This document shows positions 15,557-24,810 of a DNA stretch of 64,000 nt, piece by piece; the first letter of the stretch is position 1, and each line of letters begins with the position of its first letter. Origin of the DNA: Mesorhizobium_G sp050247155 (lineage in GTDB: Bacteria > Pseudomonadota > Alphaproteobacteria > Rhizobiales > Rhizobiaceae); assembly GCA_050247155.1 (NCBI GenBank), contig JBFWUS010000011.1, positions 1-64,000 on the forward strand. The letters are read 5' to 3'. Under the pieces are notes generated by a model that saw only the letters and a program-made list of their open reading frames with translations, did not search any database and was not told the DNA's origin. The translations under genes and the position numbers were made by a program.

Positions 15557-18376
15557 TCATTGTCCCAGCCTTTCCAGCAGGGCCGGCACATGCACCTGGT
15601 CCGACTTGTAGTTGCCGGTCAGCATGTACATCACGATGTTGATGCCGCTGCGATAGGCGTAGACCCTTTGCATGGGATCGCCTGGCACGGTCGGCAGCAT
15701 TGGTTCGCCGCCTTCATCGACGGCCCAAGCCCCTGCAAGGTCGTTGGCCGTTATCATGATCGGCGTCACGCCGTCGCCCGTGCGCACCGGCCGTGTGCCA
15801 TCGTTCGACGCGTCAACCGAGGCTTCGACCCAAAGCGGCGAGCCGGTGAAACGGCCCGGAAAATCGCGCAGGATGAAAAACGCCTTCGTCAGCACGTGGT
15901 CTTCCGGCACCGGCTCAAGCGGCGGAACGTTCATGTTGTCGAGAATGTCGCGCAGGCGCTGGGTGGCCGGGCTCGCCGATGCATCCAATGTTGTCGCGTA
16001 CTGGTCGCGCGTATCGAACAGCACGGTGCCGCCCTGTTTCATATAGGCGTCCACGCGCGCGATCGCGGCTTCCGAGGGCATCGACGCATTCGGATCGATC
16101 GGCCAATAGATGATGGGATAGAACGACAGCTCGTCCTTGGTAAGGTCGACGCCGGCGGGTTCACCCGGTTCGAGCGCCGTCTTCTCAATGAGGAACCGTG
16201 TCAGCCCGGTCAAACCGGCCCGGCTGATCGCATCGACGGAGGAATTGCCGGTCACGACATAGGCCAGCCGCGTCACGGCAATCGCATCAATGGCTTCGGC
16301 GTCTCCCGGTTTCTGATCCTGTGCGAAGGCCGGTGGGGCCATCAACGCGGCTCCGGTAACGAATGCCAGCGCGATCATGGCCGCTGTGGCTGCCGGAGCG
16401 GAACGGCGCGGACGACGCGCGAACTGGCCGCCCATCCAGAACACGGCCAGTGTGTCGAGCACCATCAGGACCAGAGCGGCGATCAAGAGCGGCCCCCGCA
16501 AATCGCGCGATTCGTTGAGAGCATAACGCATCTCGGATACCGGCGCTGCGAATTGAGGCCGCACGATCGGCGCGAACACCGCGTCCTGCGCCAGAAGATT
16601 GTGCGCCAGCAAACCATCCTCGCTGCCGTACAGGCCGGGCGGGTTCTCGATCGTCACCGGCTTTGCGCCACCGCCGGCGGCGATCGGCCGTGCGTCGGGG
16701 GTCGGCGGAATGAGCTGGCCGTTCGCGGCGATCATGCGGTAGGGCGGCAATGTCGCGCCGGTTGCTTCCGCATTGGCCGCAACGCTGCCCTGATTGCGCG
16801 AAAGCTGGACGATGCGGCGCAGCATCTCGACGAAACTGCCGGAAATGGGAAGGTTCGACCACGTCGCTTCCGGCGTTACGTGGAAGAGCACCACCGTGCC
16901 CTGATCGCGGCTTGCGCCGGTCACCAATGGTGTACCATCACCCAGATTGGCCCAGGTGCGCTCGGCGAGGTCCGGGGTCGGCTCAGCCAGAACCTGTCGG
17001 GAAACGCTCACTTCGTTGGGCGGCGTCAGATCGGCAAACGGGCCGGTCGGCGGGAAGTCGGACACAGGCTGCGGCTGCGTCCATGACAACGCGCCGCCCA
17101 GAGCACGTTCGCCAAGCCGCAGGCGAACCGGCAGCAATTCCTCGTCATTTTCGGCCGTAGCCAGCCGCTGACCCGCGAAACGCACCAGCGTGCCGCCTTT
17201 CTTCACCCAGTCGATCAGTTTTTGGCGGGCCTCGGCCGGGATCGTGCCGATATCAGCCATGACGATCATCGCCGGTTTCTGGTCGAGCAATTCGGGGATC
17301 GCGATGCCGAGGTCAGCATTGGTCGACTGCACGAGATCGGCAAAGGGCTCCAGCGCGTGGCGGATGTAGTAGAGGGGCGACAACAGCGGCTGCGCTCGAT
17401 CGCCCTCGGCTTGCGACAGCAGCCCGACGCGGCGGCGTTTCGAGCTGTCGTCAAGGACGCGGATGGCACTCGCCTGCGCCTGTCCATCGATCGAGATGGA
17501 GGAGAAATCATTGCGCAGTTCGAAGGGTACGGTCATCGTCGCGGTGCCGATCGTCTCGCCCGGCCCAAAAGTGATCGCCGCGTCGGCGATGCGCCGGCCC
17601 TTGTCGTCGAACGCACCGGCCAGCACCTGTTCTGGCGCTGGATTGGGAGCACGTACCGCACGCAGCGCAAAGCCATCGATCTGATTGTCGGCGGCCGCAA
17701 GGCCGATATTGCTCAGGCGCTCCGGCGCGATCCAGACATAGTTCGCGGCCCCGGCGCCCAGGATCGAGCGGAACGCCGCCTCGTCGCCGTCCTGCGCCAA
17801 CCCGTCGACCAGCAGCGCGACAGTGGCGCCCGGCAGCGTCTGCAACACGCCCGCAGTGCGCGCCAGCACGCCCTGCCGATCGACCGGGATCGGCCGCGGC
17901 TCAGCCGCGCGCAGCCTGTCGCGCGCGGCCTGCGCGTCGAACGGTCCGATTTCGGCATTCGGCTTCTCGGCTGTGAAGGCCAGCACCACGGATTTGCTTT
18001 CGGCGGCGGCGTCATTGATCAGCCGTTCGGCGGTAGCGACGCGGCGTTCCCAGTCGGAGGCGCTTGCCCAGCCATTGTCGACCACCAGCGCCAGCGCAGA
18101 GCCGTCCGCCGGCAGGCGTTCGCGCGGGTTCCACACCGGCTCGGCCAGCGCCAGGATCACCAGCGTCGCCATCAGGAGGCGCAAGAGGGTCAGCCACCAC
18201 GGACTCTGCTGTGGCGTTTCTTCCCGCTTCAGCACCCGCGCCAGGATTTTCAGCGGCGGAAAGACTTCCGTCTGAGGTTTCGGCGGCGTGAAGCGCAGCA
18301 GCCACCAGATCACCGGCAGCGCCAGCAAACCCCACAATATGGCTGGAAAACCAAAGGCGAGCGGCAAGAAGCTCAT
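15557..18376 (-). CDS. BatA-N/DUF4159 membrane protein
   Basis: A 939-aa protein. The N-terminal ~90 residues form the double-helix BatA membrane anchor with FPPLKILARVLKREETP between helices. A vWA-like domain follows; its metal site is degenerate (VVDNGWAS instead of DxSxS). A GATase-like middle region, two further helices around residue ~640-690 and a C-terminal DUF4159 domain (SFYPIIYWP, GGTVLFDTRDQ) complete it. The stop and the DUF58 start overlap by four bases in the order MoxR, DUF58, this gene. The role is probably envelope complex assembly, energised by the MoxR ATPase. Confidence 0.85.
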   Translation of the reverse strand: MSFLPLAFGFPAILWGLLALPVIWWLLRFTPPKPQTEVFPPLKILARVLKREETPQQSPWWLTLLRLLMATLVILALAEPVWNPRERLPADGSALALVVDNGWASASDWERRVATAERLINDAAAESKSVVLAFTAEKPNAEIGPFDAQAARDRLRAAEPRPIPVDRQGVLARTAGVLQTLPGATVALLVDGLAQDGDEAAFRSILGAGAANYVWIAPERLSNIGLAAADNQIDGFALRAVRAPNPAPEQVLAGAFDDKGRRIADAAITFGPGETIGTATMTVPFELRNDFSSISIDGQAQASAIRVLDDSSKRRRVGLLSQAEGDRAQPLLSPLYYIRHALEPFADLVQSTNADLGIAIPELLDQKPAMIVMADIGTIPAEARQKLIDWVKKGGTLVRFAGQRLATAENDEELLPVRLRLGERALGGALSWTQPQPVSDFPPTGPFADLTPPNEVSVSRQVLAEPTPDLAERTWANLGDGTPLVTGASRDQGTVVLFHVTPEATWSNLPISGSFVEMLRRIVQLSRNQGSVAANAEATGATLPPYRMIAANGQLIPPTPDARPIAAGGGAKPVTIENPPGLYGSEDGLLAHNLLAQDAVFAPIVRPQFAAPVSEMRYALNESRDLRGPLLIAALVLMVLDTLAVFWMGGQFARRPRRSAPAATAAMIALAFVTGAALMAPPAFAQDQKPGDAEAIDAIAVTRLAYVVTGNSSVDAISRAGLTGLTRFLIEKTALEPGEPAGVDLTKDELSFYPIIYWPIDPNASMPSEAAIARVDAYMKQGGTVLFDTRDQYATTLDASASPATQRLRDILDNMNVPPLEPVPEDHVLTKAFFILRDFPGRFTGSPLWVEASVDASNDGTRPVRTGDGVTPIMITANDLAGAWAVDEGGEPMLPTVPGDPMQRVYAYRSGINIVMYMLTGNYKSDQVHVPALLERLGQ

Positions 18377-19290
18377 GCGCGCGCCCCCGCGACGATGTCG
18401 CCCTCGGCGGTCAGCGCCATGTGAACGCGCACCAAGGCCTCGGAGGCCAGCCGGTCGGTGTGATTGACGGTGTAGCTCCAGCCGAGCCGACGCGCCCAGG
18501 CGGCAAGCTCCTGCCGACGTGCGGTGTAGAGCGAGCGGTAATCCTCGCTCAATTGCTCGGCGCGGCCGGCCGTCAGCTTCTCATTGGTCTCGGGATCGAT
18601 GAATTCCGTGCGGCCGGTGTAAGGGAACGTCTCCTCGGCCGGGTCGGCCACTTCGATCAGATGCGCTCGCACGCCATGTCGCGCCAGCACATCGAGCCAG
18701 GCCATCGTCTCCTCGGCCGGGTCGAGGAAGTCGGACACGATCACGATATCGGAGAAGCGGCGGATCATGTTGAGATCGGGCCGCATGGGCAGGCTTGCCG
18801 CGTGGCTGAGATGCGAGGCCAGCCGCTCCGCGCCGTTGCGGGCGGCGAATGGGTCGGTCAGGCCGGGCCAGGCAATGCGCTCGCCGCTGCGCGACAGCAA
18901 CTCGGCCAGCGCCAGCGCAAGCACCAGCGCGCGCGATTCTTTCGATACTGTCGCAGCTTGCGACTTGTAGAGCATCGAGGGCGAGGGGTCCGCCCATAGC
19001 CAGACTGTGTGTGCAGCCTCCCACTCGCGCTCGCGCACATAGGTGTGGTCGTCGCGGGCGGAACGGCGCCAGTCGATGCGGTTCATCGACTCGCCTTCGG
19101 CATAGGGCCGGAACTGCCAGAAATTCTCGCCAATGCCGCGCTTGCGGCGACCGTGCCAGCCGGCGATCACCGTGTTGACGAGGCGGCGCGCCTCGATCAG
19201 CAGGTCGGGCACCAGCGCGGCCCGCACGCGACCGCGCGCCAGCGCGTCGCGGGTCGCGACGGGGGCTTGCGCTTCGCCGATACGGGCCAT
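18373..19290 (-). CDS. DUF58 domain protein
   Basis: A 305-aa protein. The conserved DUF58 core is present as FRPYAEGESMNRIDWRRSAR followed by YVREREWE. The second half resembles a vWA fold (WLWADPSPSML with DxSxS-like D-P-S-P-S; IVIVSDFLDP). DUF58 proteins are usually encoded next to MoxR ATPases and serve as their partners. Here it lies 5 bases downstream of the MoxR gene and overlaps the BatA/DUF4159 gene. Confidence 0.9.
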   Translation of the reverse strand: MARIGEAQAPVATRDALARGRVRAALVPDLLIEARRLVNTVIAGWHGRRKRGIGENFWQFRPYAEGESMNRIDWRRSARDDHTYVREREWEAAHTVWLWADPSPSMLYKSQAATVSKESRALVLALALAELLSRSGERIAWPGLTDPFAARNGAERLASHLSHAASLPMRPDLNMIRRFSDIVIVSDFLDPAEETMAWLDVLARHGVRAHLIEVADPAEETFPYTGRTEFIDPETNEKLTAGRAEQLSEDYRSLYTARRQELAAWARRLGWSYTVNHTDRLASEALVRVHMALTAEGDIVAGARA

Positions 19291-19295
19291 TAGAT

Positions 19296-20300
19296 CTAGA
19301 CGCCCTTCACCAGCTTGGCGACGACGTCTCGCACGGACATGCCTTCCGCTCGCGCGGCGAAGGTCAGCGCCATGCGGTGCTGCAGTACCGGTTCGGCAAG
19401 CGCCTTCACGTCGTCAATCGATGGGGCCAGCCGGCCTTCGTAAAGCGCCCGAGCGCGGGCGCAGAGCGTGAGCGCCTGACTGGCGCGCGGGCCGGGGCCC
19501 CAAGCGACATTCTTGTCGGTTTCCGTGTTACCCTGGCCGGGCCGCGCGGAGCGCACAAGCGACAGGATCGCTTCCACGACGCTTTCCGGCACAGGCATGC
19601 GGCGGATCAGCAACTGGATTTCCTTCAGGCGTTCGGGCGTCAGCACATTGCGCGCCTTGGCTTCATCGACGCCCGTGGTTTCCAGCAGAATGCGCCGTTC
19701 GGCCTCGAGTTCCGGGTAGAGAATATCGATCTGCATCAGGAAGCGGTCGAGCTGCGCCTCGGGCAGGGGGTAGGTGCCTTCCTGTTCCAGCGGGTTTTGG
19801 GTCGCAAGCACGTGGAAGGGGGCCGGCAGGTCGTGCCGCGCGCCGGCCACCGTCACATGATACTCCTGCATCGCCTGCAAAAGCGCCGACTGCGTGCGCG
19901 GCGAGGCGCGGTTTATCTCGTCAGCCATCAGCAATTGCGCGAAGATCGGCCCCGAAATGAAGCGGAAAGAGCGCTTTCCGTCCTGGTCCTGTTCCATCAC
20001 CTCGGAGCCCAGAATGTCCGACGGCATCAGGTCCGGCGTGAACTGGATACGGCGGGAATCCATGCCGAGCACGGTGCCAAGCGTCTCGACCAGCTTCGTC
20101 TTGGCGAGGCCCGGCACGCCGACCAGCAGCGCGTGACCGCCTGAGAGTAGCGCCACCAGCGCGCGCTCGACCACGCTTTCCTGGCCGAAGATCACACGGC
20201 CGACGCCGTCGCGGACCTTGGAGATGTCGGCCAGCGCCTTCTCGGCCTGGGCAATCATCTCCTTTTCGCTGACTGCCGCTTCCTTGATAATTGCACTCAT
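19296..20300 (-). CDS. MoxR-family AAA+ ATPase
   Basis: A 334-aa chaperone-like ATPase. Walker A is GVPGLAKTK, Walker B LLMADEINRASPRTQ, and the MoxR-typical segments FTPDLMPSDILG and ATQNPLEQEGTYPLPEAQLDRF are all present. It is the first gene of the unit moxR-DUF58-BatA/DUF4159-vWA, transcribed away from the DUF1285 gene. MoxR proteins help assemble or insert metal or cofactor into protein complexes through vWA partners. Confidence 0.95.
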   Translation of the reverse strand: MSAIIKEAAVSEKEMIAQAEKALADISKVRDGVGRVIFGQESVVERALVALLSGGHALLVGVPGLAKTKLVETLGTVLGMDSRRIQFTPDLMPSDILGSEVMEQDQDGKRSFRFISGPIFAQLLMADEINRASPRTQSALLQAMQEYHVTVAGARHDLPAPFHVLATQNPLEQEGTYPLPEAQLDRFLMQIDILYPELEAERRILLETTGVDEAKARNVLTPERLKEIQLLIRRMPVPESVVEAILSLVRSARPGQGNTETDKNVAWGPGPRASQALTLCARARALYEGRLAPSIDDVKALAEPVLQHRMALTFAARAEGMSVRDVVAKLVKGV

Positions 20301-20435
20301 GCAGAATCAATCCCTTGTGCGAAAGTCTTTTGCGCAGCATGCGCCTGCTACGGCTGAAAATGAAGGGCCGCCAAAGTTGAAGTTAGAACACCTATTTGGG
20401 CTGACAATGCGGCCAACAGTGACTATTTCGTGACT

Positions 20436-21065
20436 ATGGCGAGTAACGAAAATGTCAGATCGGATGGTTTGCGCGACGCCTCGGACACCGCTGGGCTCGA
20501 AGCGCTGATCTCGCGCGCGGCGCGCGCTGGCAAAGGTTTGCCGCCTGTCCATCGTTGGAATCCCGAATTCTGCGGCGATCTCGACATGGAGATCAAGCGC
20601 GACGGGACGTGGTTCTATCTCGGCACGCCGATCGGCCGCATGCCACTCGTGCAGCTCTTTTCGACTGTCTTGCGCAAGGATGAGGACGGAAAGACCTACC
20701 TCGTCACGCCGGTGGAAAAGGTCGGAATCCGCGTCGAGGACGCGCCTTTCGTGGCCGTCGAGATGAACGCCAGCGGCAAAGGCATGAGTCAAATCATCAC
20801 CTTCCGCACGAACGTTGGCGATGTGGTTGAAGCCGGACCCGAACATCCCTTGCATTTCGTCGATGAGGACGAGACCGGCGGATTGAAGCCGTATGTTCTG
20901 GTGCGCGACCGCCTCGAAGCGCTGATCAACCGGGCCGTGATGTATGAATTGATCGAACATGGCGAAGAGATCGACATCGATGGCATCGCTATGTTCGCCG
21001 TCCGCTCGCATGGCGAAGTCTACCCGATCATGCCGGTCGAGAAGCTGAAGCGGCTGAGCGCGTGA
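20436..21065 (+). CDS. DUF1285 domain protein
   Basis: A 209-aa cytoplasmic protein of the DUF1285 family, recognised from HRWNPEFCGDLDMEIKRDG, FYLGTPIGRMPLVQLFS and YFLVTPVEKV-like YLVTPVEKVGI. ATG 20436 is taken as start; a GTG at 20430 would add two residues. It is divergent from moxR and is followed by the Nudix and CCA genes in an order common in Rhizobiales. The biochemical function is unknown. Confidence 0.85.
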   Translation: MASNENVRSDGLRDASDTAGLEALISRAARAGKGLPPVHRWNPEFCGDLDMEIKRDGTWFYLGTPIGRMPLVQLFSTVLRKDEDGKTYLVTPVEKVGIRVEDAPFVAVEMNASGKGMSQIITFRTNVGDVVEAGPEHPLHFVDEDETGGLKPYVLVRDRLEALINRAVMYELIEHGEEIDIDGIAMFAVRSHGEVYPIMPVEKLKRLSA

Positions 21066-21090
21066 TGACCGTTGCTGTCGAGAAATCGAT

Positions 21091-21200
21091 GCCCCCATCC
21101 CTAACCCCTCCCCTCAAGGGGGAGGGGGACTTGGCGGCAACGCTTGCGAATCCCCCTCCCCCTTGTGGGGACGGGGTCCCGAAGGGACGGGTGGGGGTAT
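21091..21200. repeat. Family A palindromic repeat pair
   Basis: CCCCTCCCCTCAAGGGGGAG and TCCCCCTCCCCCTTGTGGGG form the two inverted arms, bounded by GCCCCCATCCC and GGGTGGGGGTA. It lies between the DUF1285 and Nudix genes on one strand. Confidence 0.75.
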
Positions 21201-21231
21201 CGACGTACTGTAGTTTCGGAACGCAGTGCTG

Positions 21232-21870
21232 ATGGACACCGCCGCACAGCGCTTCACCGTTGACGATCTGCGTCGCCGCGTCGTCCGCGTCGGCGACGCG
21301 GTGGATGAGCATGGCGAGTATGGCGATCACCGCTGGAACCCCGGCCATCCGCGCCTGCAGGATCTGTGGAAGATCAAGGTGCGCGATGCCGCCGTGCTGA
21401 TCCCTGTCGTCGACCACCCGGGCGAGGCGACCGTCATCCTGACAAAGCGTACGGAGGCGCTGCGGGCTCATTCGGGGCAGGTGGCTTTTCCCGGCGGCCG
21501 TATCGACGACACGGACCCAAGCGCCGAATTTGCGGCCCAGCGTGAAACGGAAGAGGAAATCGGCATCCGTCCCGACCAGGTGGAGGTCATCGGCCGCATG
21601 CCAGACTATATTGCCGGAAGCGGATTTCGTATTGCACCGATCATCGGCGTGATTCAGCCCGGTTTCGAACTCGACGTGAACGAAGACGAGGTCGAGACCG
21701 TTTTCGAAGTGCCGCTGTCGTTCTTGATGGACCCGGAGAACCACGCGCGCGGCAGCCGCGAATGGAACGGCATCGAATGGTCGTTCTTCGACATGCCCTA
21801 TGGCGGCCAGCGCATCTGGGGCGTCACGGCCGGCATCATCCGCGCCTTCTATGAAAGATTCTACGCGTGA
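21232..21870 (+). CDS. CoA pyrophosphatase-type Nudix hydrolase
   Basis: A 212-aa Nudix enzyme. The Nudix box reads GGRIDDTDPSAEFAAQRETE then EEIGI, with the REUxEE core intact. The neighbouring LLTKRTEALRAHSGQVAFPGG-like segment (residues VILTKRTEALRAHSG) is the family hallmark of CoA pyrophosphatases (NudL/YeaB group). It would hydrolyse CoA or acyl-CoA to phosphopantetheine and 3',5'-ADP. GTG 21226 is an alternative start two codons upstream. Its stop overlaps the next gene by four bases. Confidence 0.88.
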   Translation: MDTAAQRFTVDDLRRRVVRVGDAVDEHGEYGDHRWNPGHPRLQDLWKIKVRDAAVLIPVVDHPGEATVILTKRTEALRAHSGQVAFPGGRIDDTDPSAEFAAQRETEEEIGIRPDQVEVIGRMPDYIAGSGFRIAPIIGVIQPGFELDVNEDEVETVFEVPLSFLMDPENHARGSREWNGIEWSFFDMPYGGQRIWGVTAGIIRAFYERFYA

Positions 21871-23129
21871 GCTCGGCGACGATCGCCGGCAGGGCCCCGT
21901 GGCTCGACGATGCCGATTTGCAGACTTTGCTCAAAGTGCTCTCTGCCGATGGCGAGCAGGCGCGCATCGCCGGCGGCGCGGTTCGGAATACGCTTCTCGG
22001 TGAGCCGGTCGCTGATATCGACATCGCGACGACCAACGAGCCCGGCGAAACCATGGCTCGCGCCGAGGCGGCCGGTTTCAAGACCGTTCCGACTGGCATC
22101 GACCACGGCACGATCACGGTCGTTGCGGGCGGCAAGCCCTATGAGGTCACGACGCTACGCGTCGACGTCGAAACGGACGGCCGTCGGGCCAAGGTCGCGT
22201 TCGGCCGTGACTGGAAGGCCGACGCCGAGCGACGCGACTTCACCATCAACGCGCTTTATGCCAAGGCCGACGGGTCGATCGTCGATCTGGTCGGCGGCCT
22301 GGCCGACCTCGAAAGCCGAACGCTGCGCTTCATCGGCGACCCGGAACAGCGCATCCGCGAGGACTTTTTGCGCATCCTGCGCTTTTTCCGCTTCTTCGCC
22401 TGGTATGGCTCAGGCCGACCGGACGCCGAGGGTTTGAAAGCCTGTGCCCGACAGAAAGACGGGCTTGAGCAACTCTCCGCCGAACGGGTCTGGTCAGAGC
22501 TGAAGAGGCTCCTTTCGGCCCCCGACCCATCCCGCGCGCTGCTCTGGATGCGGCAGGCGGGTGTTTTGTCGAAGGTTCTGCCGGAAAGCGAGAAATGGGG
22601 CATCGACGCCATTCACGGCCTGATTGCCGCCGAACGCGATCTGAAATGGTCTCCCGACGCTATGCTTCGGCTTGAAGCGATCGTACCGCCGGATCAAGGC
22701 AGGATGGCGGAACTCGCCCGGCGGCTCAGGCTGTCGAACGACGAGGCAGAGCGCCTCGACGGCTGGTCAAGCGCCGCGCTTCCCTTACCTTCGACGACCG
22801 ACTTGACGATGCGTCAAAACCTCTATCGCGGCGACAGGCAGGGCGTGGAGGATCGGCTCAAACTGGCGCTTGCCGGGGCTCGTGTGCGTGCTGTGCAGGA
22901 TAACGCCGCATTGCACGACGCAGCCGGCTATGCGCGGCTGCTCAAGCTTGCAAACATGTGGGAAAAGCCGGTCTTTCCGCTCAAAGGGGCGGATTTGCTG
23001 GCCGAGGGCGTGCCGGAAGGTCCGGCACTGGGCAAGCGCCTGAAAACGCTGGAAACAGCGTGGGTCGAGTCCGGTTTCCAACTCTCGCGCGACGCGCTGC
23101 TCGAGCGCGCCGCGAAAATCGGAAAATGA
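21867..23129 (+). CDS. CCA tRNA nucleotidyltransferase / poly(A) polymerase family
   Basis: A 420-aa nucleotidyltransferase. GGAVRNTLLGEPVADIDIAT has the GG-loop and the DxD metal site, RRDFTINALYAK is the conserved RRDxTINA motif, and the ERVWSELKRLL helix follows. It adds or repairs the 3' CCA of tRNA. It starts with GTG inside the stop of the Nudix gene (GTGA), so it is translationally coupled. The length and C-terminus are typical of alphaproteobacterial class II enzymes. Confidence 0.9.
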   Translation: MSSATIAGRAPWLDDADLQTLLKVLSADGEQARIAGGAVRNTLLGEPVADIDIATTNEPGETMARAEAAGFKTVPTGIDHGTITVVAGGKPYEVTTLRVDVETDGRRAKVAFGRDWKADAERRDFTINALYAKADGSIVDLVGGLADLESRTLRFIGDPEQRIREDFLRILRFFRFFAWYGSGRPDAEGLKACARQKDGLEQLSAERVWSELKRLLSAPDPSRALLWMRQAGVLSKVLPESEKWGIDAIHGLIAAERDLKWSPDAMLRLEAIVPPDQGRMAELARRLRLSNDEAERLDGWSSAALPLPSTTDLTMRQNLYRGDRQGVEDRLKLALAGARVRAVQDNAALHDAAGYARLLKLANMWEKPVFPLKGADLLAEGVPEGPALGKRLKTLETAWVESGFQLSRDALLERAAKIGK

Positions 23130-23132
23130 AGG

Positions 23133-23318
23133 TCAGGCCGCGTCGCGAACCTTGTCGATACGGGATCGGATGGCCTCCAGCATCGTCTCGCGAATGATGG
23201 TTTCACCGTGCGTTTGGCGCATGTGCTCGACTGCGCGGCGCATCACTTCGGCTTCTTCCTCATGGCGTGTATGCCAGTCACAGCCCGGAACGAGCGACCC
23301 GCAATGGAATTCCTTCAT
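23133..23318 (-). CDS. DUF1059 small Cys-containing protein
   Basis: A 61-aa protein. MKEFHCGSLVPGCDWHTRHE has the spaced Cys and His typical of DUF1059, which looks like a small zinc-ribbon-like unit. The start at 23318 is supported by GAAGGAGGC just upstream; longer in-frame ORF upstream has no such site. The function is unknown; it may be a helper or regulatory protein. It lies convergent with the CCA gene, three bases from its stop. Confidence 0.85.
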   Translation of the reverse strand: MKEFHCGSLVPGCDWHTRHEEEAEVMRRAVEHMRQTHGETIIRETMLEAIRSRIDKVRDAA

Positions 23319-23406
23319 CGGATGCCTCCTTCTCAGTTTGCTTGGGAATAGAGCATAACACGAATGAGCGGGTTTGGTTGCAGAAATGCCGCCCTGGCCT
23401 AGCCGC

Positions 23407-24321
23407 TCAAGGCCATTTGACCGCCGGAGGCATGGACGAGAGAATCGAGGCAACGTTGCCGCCGGTCTTGAGCCCAAAGATCGTGCCACGATCGTAAAGC
23501 AGGTTGAACTCGACATAGCGTCCACGCCGGATCAGTTGCTCCTCGCGGTCAGCCTCAGTCCAGCTTTCGTTGAAATTGGCTCGCACCAGCTTCGGATAGA
23601 TCGTTTCGAAAGCCCGGCCGACGTCGCGGACAAAAGCAAAATCGGCGTCCCAGCCGCCTTTTTCCTCCGGCGAGTGCTGCCAGTCAAAGAAGATGCCGCC
23701 GATGCCGCGTGCTTCGTTGCGGTGGGGCAGGTAAAAATACTCGTCGCACCAGTCCTTTAGACGATCGTAGTCGGCGACAGTTTTGTGTTTTCTGCAGGGC
23801 TCCCGCATGGCCGCGTGGAAGGCGGCTGTGTCGGGGTGCTCTTGCGTGCGCCGGCGATCCAGCACCGGCGTCAGGTCCGCGCCGCCGCCGAACCACCAGC
23901 GCGACGTCACGACCATGCGCGTATTCATGTGAACGGCCGGCACGTGAGGATTCCACGGATGAGCGATCAGCGAGATGCCGCTGGCCCAAAAACTTGGGTC
24001 TTCTTCAGCGCCGGGTATCTGCTTGCGGAATTCTGGCGAAAACTCGCCATGCACCGTCGAGCAATGCACGCCGACCTTTTCAAATACGCGGCCAGCCATC
24101 ATCGACATTATGCCGCCGCCACCTGCGCCATTGTCGCGATGCCACGGCGTGCGCTTGAAATGCCCGGCCGGCTTCGAGCGATCGGGAGCATCCTCCTCGA
24201 GATGCTCGAAGGCAGCGCAGATGTTGTCGCGCAGGCTTTCGAACCAGGTTTTCGCCGCCCATTTCCTGTCCTCGATGTCGTCCGGCAGACCTGCGGGTAT
24301 TTCTGGTCGCTCCACCATCAT
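23407..24321 (-). CDS. hemF: Aerobic coproporphyrinogen III oxidase
   Basis: A 304-aa oxygen-dependent enzyme that decarboxylates coproporphyrinogen III to protoporphyrinogen IX in haem synthesis. Diagnostic stretches are WHRDNGAGGGGIMSMM, HMNTRMVVTSRWWFGGGADL and the C-terminal RRGRYVEFNLLYDRGTIFGL. Length matches the family. It appears monocistronic, with the DUF1059 gene 88 bases downstream on the same strand. Confidence 0.97.
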   Translation of the reverse strand: MMVERPEIPAGLPDDIEDRKWAAKTWFESLRDNICAAFEHLEEDAPDRSKPAGHFKRTPWHRDNGAGGGGIMSMMAGRVFEKVGVHCSTVHGEFSPEFRKQIPGAEEDPSFWASGISLIAHPWNPHVPAVHMNTRMVVTSRWWFGGGADLTPVLDRRRTQEHPDTAAFHAAMREPCRKHKTVADYDRLKDWCDEYFYLPHRNEARGIGGIFFDWQHSPEEKGGWDADFAFVRDVGRAFETIYPKLVRANFNESWTEADREEQLIRRGRYVEFNLLYDRGTIFGLKTGGNVASILSSMPPAVKWP

Positions 24322-24414
24322 GTCCTGTCTTCAGTTTCGGCAAGTATACGAAATGACTCGTAATTTCCGCAGCGATCCCTAATCTCATTCGTGAGTTGGT
24401 CAAGGAGTGAAACC

Positions 24415-24672
24415 TTGCGCACGCCCGCAAGACCACCGCTCGACGGCCTGAGAGACCGGCTGGCGAAGAGCCGCGCCGAAACAGGCGGCAAGCCGCGCGA
24501 CGGCTTTTTGCGCGAAACCTTCGTGCTGCCCCGCACCGATGCACGCGTCAAAGCCCGCGAATGGTTCGATCGTTGGCCGAAACAGGCTTACTGGACCGCA
24601 ATCGAAAGCTGGTTCGAGCGTCCCAACGACGTGATCGAGTTCACGATGCGCCGGCTGCCGGCGGCGGATTGA
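24415..24672 (+). CDS. Small conserved-looking hypothetical protein
   Basis: An 85-aa basic protein starting at TTG 24415, chosen because AAGGAG lies seven bases upstream; GTG 24391 is the alternative. The sequence has ordered features (DGFLRETFVLPRTDARVKAR, then YWTAIESWFERPNDVIEFTM) and alphaproteobacterial codon use, so it is very likely real. I do not recognise a domain. It is divergent from hemF. Confidence 0.7.
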   Translation: MRTPARPPLDGLRDRLAKSRAETGGKPRDGFLRETFVLPRTDARVKAREWFDRWPKQAYWTAIESWFERPNDVIEFTMRRLPAAD

Positions 24673-24676
24673 GGGC

Positions 24677-24807
24677 GGTGAATGGTGAATGGTGAACAAG
24701 AATGATTGTCTATGGCTGGACTTGAAGTCCATTTGCGATGACCATTCACCATTCACCATTCACCATTCACCATTCACCATTCACCATTCACCATTCACCA
24801 TTCACCA
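24677..24807. repeat. Heptamer tandem repeat with inverted leader copies
   Basis: 24742-24807 is CCATTCA repeated nine times plus CCA. At 24677-24696 the reverse complement GGTGAAT occurs almost three times. The 45-base spacer includes TGGACTTGAAGTCCA, itself a palindrome. The arms can pair in several registers. The block lies downstream of apt (minus) and of the 85-aa gene (plus), outside coding sequence. Confidence 0.95.
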
Positions 24808-24810
24808 CCT

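Noticed and set aside
15443..17086. 547-codon plus-strand open frame
   Set aside because: It runs antisense through the DUF4159 gene and starts within a palindromic repeat; there is no domain and the composition is Arg/His-rich.
24742..24807. CRISPR-like periodicity
   Set aside because: The unit is only 7 bases with no spacers and no cas genes nearby; it is a simple tandem repeat.
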